A DNA stretch of 64,000 bases from an uncultured Algibacter sp. Its GTDB lineage: Bacteria; Bacteroidota; Bacteroidia; Flavobacteriales; Flavobacteriaceae. Positions within the stretch are counted from its first letter, which is position 1; each line of letters opens with the position of its first letter. The DNA is taken from NCBI RefSeq assembly GCF_947487575.1, contig NZ_CANKXG010000004.1:242668-306667 (forward strand), in the 5' to 3' direction. The position numbers and the translations under genes were made by a program. The notes under the pieces were generated by a model. The model was given only the letters and a program-made list of their open reading frames with translations, had not been told where the DNA came from and searched no databases. Below, piece after piece: positions 9,601 to 17,280 of the stretch.

Positions 9601-11001
9601 TCAAAACACAAATCAATCGGTTTTTTAGACGGAGCTTTGAGTCATGTAAATTTTTCTAAATGGAACTTAGACTTGGAGGTCACAACGCCACGTTTTTTAA
9701 TTCTTGATACTAAAGAAACCGAAGAATCTCTTTATTATGGCACTGGTTTTATAGGAGGAAGAGCTAGCATAATTGGACCTACAGAGCAATTAGTAATAAA
9801 TGTTATAGGAGAAACTAAAAAAGGAACAGTATTTAAAATACCGTTAAGCGACACAGAATCCTTTGGTGATAATTCTTATGTTCATTTTATAACTAAAGAA
9901 GAAAAAGAAGCTCGAAAAAAAGGTGAAGAAGTTGAAGCTGATGAAATTAAAGGTATCGAACTTGATTTTGATTTAGATGTTACTGAAGCTGCAGAGGTAG
10001 AATTGATTATAGATAAGGAAACTGGCCATGCCTTAAAAGGACGTGGTGTTGGAGGTTTATTAGTAGAAATAAATACCAATGGTAAATTTGACATGTGGGG
10101 TGATTTCTCGGTTTTTGAGGGCGTTTATAATTTTGCATTTGGAGGCATAATACAAAAAGAATTTATAGTACAACCAGGAGGAACAATTGCATGGGAAGGC
10201 GAACCAGCTAAACCAAAAATTGATATGCTTGCTAAATATAAAACACAAACTAATCCTTCGCCATTGCTTGATAATCCTATCAACAGAAGTATTCCTGTAG
10301 AATTGAATATTACTTTAAATGGAGATTTAGAACAGTTAGATCCAGAATTTAGTTTTGATTTTCCTAATGTAAACTCAACTATAAAATCTGAGCTTAATTA
10401 TCGTTTGGAAGCAAAAGATGAACGCGACCAACAAGCTTTGTTTTTAGTATCTACAGGTGCTTTTTCGAGTGGACTTAATGCGCTCAATCTAAACCCATCT
10501 GGTACAATTGCAGAAAGACTTAATGGTATTATTAATGGCATTTTTTCATCTGATAATGGAAAGCTAAATTTTGGTTTTAATTACGAAGCAGGTCAAAATT
10601 TACCTGAATACCAAACAGATGATCGATTTGGTGTAACGCTTCAAACCCAAATTAGCGACCGTGTTTTAATAAATGGTAAAGTAGGTGTACCAGTTGGGGG
10701 GGCAACTGAAACTGTTATTGCGGGCGATGTAGAAATAGATTTTTTGCTAAATGAAGAAGGCACACTATCAGCAAAAGTATTCAATAGAGAAAATAGTATA
10801 AGAAATTTTGGAGATCCAATTGGCTATACTCAGGGCGTGGGACTTTCTTATAGTGTAGATTTTGATACTTTTAAAGAACTTCTTCAAAAACTCTTTAAGA
10901 AATCTGAAAAAGATATAAAAACTGCTAGTGAAGAAAAAGAAACAGTAAACGAAAACACACTTCCAGATTTTATTTCTATTAAACCTTCTTCAAAAAAGTA
11001 A
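6625..11001 (+). CDS. Translocation/assembly module TamB-like protein (DUF490)
   Basis: A very long protein (at least 1,458 residues) made of repetitive beta-strand-rich sequence, ending in a DUF490/TamB C-terminal domain (about residues 1090-1430, including GAFSSGLNALNLNPSG). TamB-like proteins span the periplasm as a hydrophobic groove and move phospholipids or help insert outer membrane proteins. The listed start is a GTG at 6625, which would cut through the N-terminal membrane anchor. The frame is open back to 6541 and encodes a lysine-rich stretch (GIKKNLKISLKVAG) followed by a hydrophobic helix, exactly what such an anchor should look like, but without ATG, GTG or TTG. The true start is probably a rare codon such as ATC at 6559. 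It is divergent from tsaD. Confidence 0.88.
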   Translation: MLMLSIPVVQTGLGKYATKRLNDEFKTNINIDKVSLQFNGDVEIKNIYVEDYKKDTLISITELNTSILNFGNLTNGKLNFGDIDIENLLFHIKTYKGDTDTNLDIFVAKLESDNPRKGKSSFLLSSSDVSIYNSVFKLSNENKETVKALHFENLNINATNFLINGSDVSARINTLAFKDSRGVVVKNLMTDFAYTLTDMTFNNLQIKTPSSVLKGNLKFSYNRDDLQYFVDKVQVNASFKDSNVLLDELNTFYNEFGVNQSAKFSTDISGTLNNLNTTNLKLNTSYNTKVYGDINFKNLFSKEADDFYMNGNFRNLSSTYKDLKALLPNVLGAAIPTSFDRLGYFTIIGNSQVTSSKVIADIEIDTDLGFVDSNLEITRINDIDNADYKGDIKFEQFDFGTFLNDPSVGIGSLDFDVNGKGFIAEKINTQVKGEVFELVYNDYNYNHIKVGGNVQNKIFDGNLNVNDKNLQLSFSGLIDFSEAVRKYDFEAVVDYANLKTLNFINKDSISIFKSKVKMNMNSSSLDDAYGKIAFTKTMYKNENDTYYFNKFNVSSRFEKDIRFVEFNSPDIIEGGLKGRFFLKDLKKLFENSVGHIYTNYLPHVVDSNQSIDFNFKIYNKIVEVFYPEIELGKNTFIRGRVESEEQNFKLTFKSPKIKYLENFADNIELQVDNSNPLFNTYVEVDSLNTKFYDVSKFNLINVTVNDTLFMRTEFSGGKRNNDEFNLSFYHTINEENESVIGFKKSDFTISDNKWLINENQDKFHKISFDKKLVKFDIDQFRVNHNNEEIKLSGFVRDSTQKDLKLNFTNVDLAKITPAIDSLSLAGNVNGKLDLLQKNGSYLPNSTIVIDNFKVNDFLLGSFDATITGNESLTNYEVDATIKNDITKAFGAKGNIFVSGSKSTIDVTLDFNAFNLSPLNPLLDGVLSDIRGEANGDVKVIGDLKRPEINGDLILKNAGLGIPYLNVDYDFNTNASVTLKNQSFIFNRIRLTDSKHKSIGFLDGALSHVNFSKWNLDLEVTTPRFLILDTKETEESLYYGTGFIGGRASIIGPTEQLVINVIGETKKGTVFKIPLSDTESFGDNSYVHFITKEEKEARKKGEEVEADEIKGIELDFDLDVTEAAEVELIIDKETGHALKGRGVGGLLVEINTNGKFDMWGDFSVFEGVYNFAFGGIIQKEFIVQPGGTIAWEGEPAKPKIDMLAKYKTQTNPSPLLDNPINRSIPVELNITLNGDLEQLDPEFSFDFPNVNSTIKSELNYRLEAKDERDQQALFLVSTGAFSSGLNALNLNPSGTIAERLNGIINGIFSSDNGKLNFGFNYEAGQNLPEYQTDDRFGVTLQTQISDRVLINGKVGVPVGGATETVIAGDVEIDFLLNEEGTLSAKVFNRENSIRNFGDPIGYTQGVGLSYSVDFDTFKELLQKLFKKSEKDIKTASEEKETVNENTLPDFISIKPSSKK

Positions 11002-11144
11002 TAGTTTTTCACTCTGTAATTTTATATCATTTATTTTTTTTATCAACTAAAACGTTATAGTCTCAAAAGTTATATTATTTACTATAAATGCTATAGATAT
11101 ATGAGTTTTGTTTAGTAATTTTACCATATAAATTAGAGAATTTA

Positions 11145-12131
11145 ATGCCGAAAACAATAAAAAAATTAGCAGTTTTAACTTCAGGAGGAGATTCGCCTGG
11201 CATGAATGCTGCCATTCGTTCTGTAGTTAGAGCATGTGCCTACCATAATATAGAATGCTTTGGCGTTTACCGTGGTTATGAAGGTTTAATTGACGGTGAC
11301 TTCAAAAAAATGGATGCAAGAAGTGTAAAAGGTATTATCAATAAAGGTGGTACCATACTTAAATCTGCACGTTCAAAAGAATTCAGAAAGAAAGAAGGTC
11401 GTGAAAAAGCATTTCAAAATCTAAATAAAGAAAATATTGATGGTCTTGTAGTTGTTGGAGGAGATGGTTCTTTTACCGGAGCTTTAATATTTAATCAAGA
11501 GTTTGGTTTTCCAGTAATGGGCATACCAGGAACAATTGATAACGATATAGTTGGAACCTCACACACTCTTGGTTTTGATACAGCACTAAATACTGTAGTT
11601 GAGGCTATTGATAAAATTAGAGATACAGCAAGTTCACATAATAGACTGTTTTTTATTGAAGTTATGGGGAGAGATGTAGGTCACATAGCTTTAAATGCTG
11701 GAATAGCTGGTGGAGCAGAAGAAATTTTGATACCTGAAGAAGACTTAGGTTTAGATAGATTAGTAGAATCTTTAAGAAGAAGTAGGAAATCTGGTAAAAG
11801 TTCAAGTATAGTCATAGTTGCAGAAGGTGATAAAATTGGTAAAAATATTTTTCAGTTGAAAGACTATGTAGATGAGAATATGGAAGGCTATGATGTGAGA
11901 GTATCAGTACTCGGCCATATGCAACGTGGTGGTGCACCTTCGTGTTTTGATCGCGTTTTAGCCAGTAGAATGGGTGTAAAAGCTGTTGAATCCTTAAAAA
12001 ACGGACAAACCAATTACATGGTTGGTTTATTAAACGGAAAAATGGAATTAACGCCATTAGACAATGCTATTAAAGGAAAAACAAAAATAAACTTAGAATT
12101 ATTGCGTGTCTCAGATATCATGAGCACATAA
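11145..12131 (+). CDS. pfkA: ATP-dependent 6-phosphofructokinase
   Basis: A 328-residue protein of the bacterial PFK-A type. Visible motifs are the ATP loop (GGDSPGMNAAIR), GGDGSFTGA, the catalytic loop PGTIDND with the base aspartate, MGRDVGHIAL, and the substrate-binding LGHMQRGGAPS. It phosphorylates fructose 6-phosphate to fructose 1,6-bisphosphate in the cytoplasm, the committed step of glycolysis. The glycine after GGD fits an ATP-using rather than a pyrophosphate-using enzyme. It lies 18 bases upstream of gap, so two glycolytic steps share an operon. Confidence 0.95.
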   Translation: MPKTIKKLAVLTSGGDSPGMNAAIRSVVRACAYHNIECFGVYRGYEGLIDGDFKKMDARSVKGIINKGGTILKSARSKEFRKKEGREKAFQNLNKENIDGLVVVGGDGSFTGALIFNQEFGFPVMGIPGTIDNDIVGTSHTLGFDTALNTVVEAIDKIRDTASSHNRLFFIEVMGRDVGHIALNAGIAGGAEEILIPEEDLGLDRLVESLRRSRKSGKSSSIVIVAEGDKIGKNIFQLKDYVDENMEGYDVRVSVLGHMQRGGAPSCFDRVLASRMGVKAVESLKNGQTNYMVGLLNGKMELTPLDNAIKGKTKINLELLRVSDIMST

Positions 12132-13154
<1,023 letters not shown>

Positions 13155-13170
13155 TAATTATTAATATATT

Positions 13171-13211
13171 TCCACAGTATTTATCATATTGATTAATGCT
13201 GTGGATTTTTT
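13171..13211 (+). terminator. Intrinsic terminator of pfkA-gap
   Basis: A hairpin whose outer stem TCCACAG/CTGTGGA is continued by an imperfect inner stem, followed by six T. It lies between gap and the kinase-like gene and should separate their transcripts, at least in part. Confidence 0.75.
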
Positions 13212-13223
13212 ATATCTAAACTT

Positions 13224-14084
13224 ATGATTTTAATTGTTGATAGTGGTTCTACAAAATCCGATTGGTTAGCTGTAGATAGTAATGGAAATAAATTAATGGA
13301 TAAAATCCGAACCAAAGGATTAAATCCAGCTATTTTAAATGAAAAAAAACTAGCAAAACGAATCTTAAAAAGTAAAGATTTAAAAAACAATAAAGAAAAA
13401 GTTACTCATGTGTTTTTTTATGGTGCTGGTTGTGGTACAGAAAACGCAAAAGAGCTTTTAAATAGTGTAATCACAGAAATATTTCCCAAAGCACATGTTG
13501 AAGTAAATGAAGATACTCTAGCAGCTGTTTATGCTACTATAAACAATCCTAAAGAAGCGGCTGTAGTTTGCATTTTGGGTACAGGGTCAAACTGTAGTTA
13601 TTATGATGGGCAAACGTTACATCAACGTGTCATATCATTAGGTTACACCTTAATGGATGACGCATCCGGAAATTATTATGGCAAGCAATTAATAAGAGAT
13701 TATTATTTTAATAAGATGCCCGAAAATGTAAAAATAGCCTTTGGTGCTAAGTTTAACATGGAGGCAGATTTTATAAAATATAATTTATACAAACAACCTA
13801 GTCCAAATGCATATTTAGCGAATTTTGCTGAGTTTATGTTTTTACATAAAGATTCTGAATATACTATCAATCTTATTAAAAATGGTATACGATTATTCGC
13901 TGAAAATATGATTATGCAATATAAAGAAGAACTTAAAACAGTACCAGTGCATTTTGCTGGTTCTATTGCGTTCTTTGCTCAAAAAGAGATTAAAGAGGTT
14001 GCAGAAGAAATGGGATTCAAAGTTGGTAATTTTGAACGTAGACCAATTGACGGCTTAGTACCGTTTCATACTAAAAATCTATAA
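13224..14084 (+). CDS. N-acetylglucosamine kinase-like protein (BadF/BadG/BcrA/BcrD ATPase family)
   Basis: A 286-residue protein of the ASKHA fold. The N-terminal phosphate-1 motif (VDSGSTKSDW), the phosphate-2 motif (CILGTGSNCSYYDG) and the segment LMDDASGNYYGKQLI are visible. This is the pattern of the BadF/BadG/BcrA/BcrD ATPase family, which in Bacteroidota mainly groups with N-acetylglucosamine kinases. A role in recycling amino sugars is likely but not proven by the sequence. It lies 69 bases after gap, behind a terminator, and 9 bases ahead of the ABC ATPase. Confidence 0.78.
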   Translation: MILIVDSGSTKSDWLAVDSNGNKLMDKIRTKGLNPAILNEKKLAKRILKSKDLKNNKEKVTHVFFYGAGCGTENAKELLNSVITEIFPKAHVEVNEDTLAAVYATINNPKEAAVVCILGTGSNCSYYDGQTLHQRVISLGYTLMDDASGNYYGKQLIRDYYFNKMPENVKIAFGAKFNMEADFIKYNLYKQPSPNAYLANFAEFMFLHKDSEYTINLIKNGIRLFAENMIMQYKEELKTVPVHFAGSIAFFAQKEIKEVAEEMGFKVGNFERRPIDGLVPFHTKNL

Positions 14085-14093
14085 TCTTTATCC

Positions 14094-15314
14094 GTGCTTC
14101 AGCATAAAGCATTTTACATTTCTAATACCGAAAATAAAAAACAGCTATTAAATAATATAATATCAGGTGTATGGTTTGACGATTTAGATTCTCTTGAAGG
14201 AGTACTATTTTCTGAATTGACTTTGAACGCGTTTATTGATAAAGAAATACGTTATGGTCGTTTTGATGTCCAAACATCTACAAAAAACAGTCTTAAAAAT
14301 TCTTCTGAAGGCGAGCGTAAACGTGCCTTACTAAACCATATTTTACAGTTCAATCCAGGATACATTATATTAGATAATGTTTTTGATTGTTTAGATGTTG
14401 AAGCTCAATCTAAAATTGAAAGTAAACTTACCGAATTAAGCAAGCGCATTTTAATTATTCAAATATCAGCTAGAAAACGTGATATTTTGTCATTTATTGA
14501 TAATGTCTATATATTAGAAGATAATCGTCCAAAATTGTTTACAACAAGCACTAAAGTGGCTAATATCAATTTTACCCAAGATTTACCTAAGCCTTATATA
14601 ACTATTAATGAAACGTTTAATCCTTTAATAAAACTTAATAAAGTGTCTGTGAGTTATGGTGAAAGACCCATTGTAAATAACATATCTTGGATAATAAAAC
14701 CAGGAGAATTTTGGCAACTCATAGGCCCTAATGGTTCAGGAAAAAGCACTATCCTATCTTTGATTTCTGGAGACAACCCAAAAGGTTATATGGCTGATAT
14801 GATGTTGTTTGGAATAAAAAAGGGGAGTGGTGAAACCGTTTGGGATATTAAAAAAAATATTGGATTTTATACTTCCGAAATTTTACACGGTTTTAAAAGA
14901 AAAGATTCTATTGAAAGTATGATAATTTCTGGTTTTTTTGATTCCATAGGTCTTTATAGACAACCCACCGATAAGCAAATTGCTATCGCTCATAAATGGT
15001 TAATTCTTTTAAATATGTTTCATTTTAAAGATAAAAGTTTTCAATTTTTATCTAACGGACACAAACGCTTGGTTTTAATTGCTAGAGCAATGGTAAAACA
15101 TCCATCACTCCTTATTTTAGACGAACCTACAAATGGTCTTGATGATACTGATGCTCAATTGTTCTCAGAACTAGTAAACAAAATAGCAAAAGAAAGTAAT
15201 ACTGCTATAATTTATGTGTCTCACAGAAAAGAAGAGTATATAATTCCAGATTTTATTTATGAACTTTTCCCTGACAAACAAGGTTCTAAAGGTAAAATGA
15301 TATATACCAACTAG
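14094..15314 (+). CDS. ModF-like tandem ABC ATPase with a degenerate first domain
   Basis: A 406-residue protein with two ABC-type halves and no membrane segment, the layout of ModF/PhrA. The second half (residues about 175-400) is complete: Walker A GPNGSGKST, a signature-like FLSNGHKRLVLIARA and Walker B LLILDEPTNGLDD. The first half keeps a signature-like NSSEGERKRALL and a Walker-B-like YIILDNVFDCLD, but has no recognisable Walker A. The start is a GTG 9 bases after the kinase-like gene; it gives no extra room for a P-loop. The substrate and any partner permease are not seen nearby. Confidence 0.8.
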   Translation: MLQHKAFYISNTENKKQLLNNIISGVWFDDLDSLEGVLFSELTLNAFIDKEIRYGRFDVQTSTKNSLKNSSEGERKRALLNHILQFNPGYIILDNVFDCLDVEAQSKIESKLTELSKRILIIQISARKRDILSFIDNVYILEDNRPKLFTTSTKVANINFTQDLPKPYITINETFNPLIKLNKVSVSYGERPIVNNISWIIKPGEFWQLIGPNGSGKSTILSLISGDNPKGYMADMMLFGIKKGSGETVWDIKKNIGFYTSEILHGFKRKDSIESMIISGFFDSIGLYRQPTDKQIAIAHKWLILLNMFHFKDKSFQFLSNGHKRLVLIARAMVKHPSLLILDEPTNGLDDTDAQLFSELVNKIAKESNTAIIYVSHRKEEYIIPDFIYELFPDKQGSKGKMIYTN

Positions 15315-15349
15315 TGCTGTTTGTTAAACTGTATTTCTTTACTACTATA

Positions 15350-15375
15350 ATACTTTTGTTAATTAATTTAATTTT
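15350..15375 (+). promoter_or_regulatory. Candidate promoter boxes for the hybrid histidine kinase
   Basis: Two matches to the Bacteroidota -7 consensus TAnnTTTG occur in the intergenic gap: TACTTTTG at 15350 and TAATTTTG at 15368. Neither has a clear TTG at the usual distance upstream, so this is only a weak call. Confidence 0.3.
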
Positions 15376-15402
15376 GGATAAGTTTGTTAAAAGCACTTTT
15401 TA

Positions 15403-16821
15403 ATGAAGATTTTCCCTAAATCTATTATGAAATTAAAAATGAAGAAGAAATTATCTTTTTTCATTTTTATATCTATTGCTGCGATTTTAATTATTGGTTA
15501 TGTATTTCTTGAAAAGAAAATATATGCTGAAAGTGCTGCTCTTTTTTTGTTTGTATTGGCAATTATACAAGTTTTAGCGTTACAATTCTTTTTAAAAAAT
15601 CAACTTAAGAATGATGTAATTAAAACAAATCTGAGACTTAGGGTTGAAGAGTTAAAAGCAAGTTTAGAATCTTTTGAGGAGTTAGCAAATCAAAAATCGA
15701 TTTATCTGGCTAATTTGATTTATGAAGTTCGCACGCCATTGAATACGGTTTTAGGGATGCTTAATATGCTAAAACAAACAGAACTAAATAGCGACCAAAC
15801 GGCACAAGTTGAAATAGCTGAATTCTCATCAAAGCATTTATTACAACTAGTAAATATGGTGTCTTCAAACAAGGAAGTTCGTGAAGGACGCATAGAATTG
15901 AACATGTTAACAGTCGATTTAAAAGCAGATTTATCAAATATTTTTAAAATTTTAGAATATCAGGCTTGGGAAAAAGGCTTAGAGTTTGAATACAAATTTA
16001 TATCTGAAGAAAAAGATAAGTTTTTAGTTTTAGCCGATTCTAATAGGATTCAGCAAGTATTAATTAATCTAATTAATAATGCAATTAAATATACTAATGC
16101 TGGTAAAATCTCTATTATTATTGATCAATCTGTTGGCATTGATAACGATCAAATTATCACATTTTATATTAAGGATACAGGGATAGGTATGAAACCTGAA
16201 GAAGCAAAACGGATTTTTAATAATTTTGATGGCATTTATGATAATTCAATCAAGAAAGATTACCGTGGCGGAGGTATGGGCTTATCAATTTCTCATCAAT
16301 TAGTAGAAGTTATGGGAGGTGACCTTAAATTGGAAAGTAAAGAAAATGAAGGTTCTACATTCTATTTTAGTTTGCAACTACAGAAAACACTAAATATCAA
16401 GGCAGTTGAAGAAAACGTTAAGCCAATTTTATCAAGTAAGTTTAATGTTTTGGTTGCCGAAGATAATAGGATGAATCAAAAGGTAATAAAGTTTCTTTTA
16501 GAGCGTCAGGGGGCTGATTGTACGTTTGCCAAAAATGGACTCGAAGCACTTGATCTCTACAAAATATTGGATTTTGATATGATTTTTATGGATATATACA
16601 TGCCAGACATGGATGGCTATGAAGCAACTAAATTCATTAGAGAAACCGATAAATATTTAAGAAATAATACGCCTATAATTGGGGTTTCTGCGAGTGCTTT
16701 TGAGAAGGATATTGAGAAAGCAAAGCGTGCTGGTATTGATGGCTTTTTACCAAAGCCCATTGATAAAGAAAAACTAAATGCTATACTAACAAAGTTTTCT
16801 AAAGCGAATACACCAGCTTAG
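15403..16821 (+). CDS. Hybrid histidine kinase/response regulator with Tyr in place of the phosphoacceptor His
   Basis: A 472-residue membrane protein. Two hydrophobic helices at about residues 17-36 and 43-63 leave almost no sensor loop. A coiled region (70-100) leads into a HisKA-like helix, an HATPase domain with N box (LINNAIKY, 223-230), G1 (DTGIGM, 258-263) and G2 (GGGMGLS, 289-295), and a receiver domain with acidic pair E353-D354, phosphoacceptor D397 (MDIYMPDMDGY), S429 and K451. The H box reads YLANLIYEVRTPLN: Tyr107 sits where the family has His. The ATP site and the receiver look intact. It may be a pseudokinase or be phosphorylated by a partner. It converges with ridA. Confidence 0.85.
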   Translation: MKIFPKSIMKLKMKKKLSFFIFISIAAILIIGYVFLEKKIYAESAALFLFVLAIIQVLALQFFLKNQLKNDVIKTNLRLRVEELKASLESFEELANQKSIYLANLIYEVRTPLNTVLGMLNMLKQTELNSDQTAQVEIAEFSSKHLLQLVNMVSSNKEVREGRIELNMLTVDLKADLSNIFKILEYQAWEKGLEFEYKFISEEKDKFLVLADSNRIQQVLINLINNAIKYTNAGKISIIIDQSVGIDNDQIITFYIKDTGIGMKPEEAKRIFNNFDGIYDNSIKKDYRGGGMGLSISHQLVEVMGGDLKLESKENEGSTFYFSLQLQKTLNIKAVEENVKPILSSKFNVLVAEDNRMNQKVIKFLLERQGADCTFAKNGLEALDLYKILDFDMIFMDIYMPDMDGYEATKFIRETDKYLRNNTPIIGVSASAFEKDIEKAKRAGIDGFLPKPIDKEKLNAILTKFSKANTPA

Positions 16822-16834
16822 GAATTGACTGTTT

Positions 16835-17215
16835 TTATTTAACAGCAATCATACTAATTTCAACATTAACACTTTTTGGTAATCTAGCAACTTCTACTGT
16901 TTCTCTTGCTGGCGCATTTGAATCATCAAAATAACTTCCATAAATGTCATTAATAAACGAGAAGTTATTCATATCGCTAATAAAAATAGATGATTTAATA
17001 ACGTTTTCAAAGGTCATATTAGCAGCCTCTAAAACAGCTTTTAAGTTTAGCATTACTTGTTTAGTTTCCTTAGCTATATCACCTAAGACCAAATTATTAG
17101 TTTCAGGATTTATAGCAATTTGACCAGATGTATACAATGTGTTACCTGTTAAAACAGCTTGGCTGTATGGACCAATAGGAGCAGGAGCATTTTTGGTTGT
17201 AATTATTGTTTTCAT
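16835..17215 (-). CDS. ridA: RidA family protein (reactive enamine/imine deaminase)
   Basis: A 126-residue protein, the exact size of RidA/YjgF/UK114 proteins. Typical segments are APAPIGPYSQAV at the N-terminus, TSGQIAINPE, and the C-terminal ARETVEVARLPKSVNVEI, which carries the substrate-binding arginine. RidA hydrolyses 2-aminoacrylate and related enamines made by PLP enzymes and so protects those enzymes. It lies 13 bases from the convergent hybrid kinase gene and downstream of the LptD-like gene. Confidence 0.92.
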   Translation of the reverse strand: MKTIITTKNAPAPIGPYSQAVLTGNTLYTSGQIAINPETNNLVLGDIAKETKQVMLNLKAVLEAANMTFENVIKSSIFISDMNNFSFINDIYGSYFDDSNAPARETVEVARLPKSVNVEISMIAVK

Positions 17216-17280
17216 GAGAATCTATTTTTATAGCTTATTTCTGCTATTAAGAAAACTGTTTGTTTATGGATTTAGTAAAT

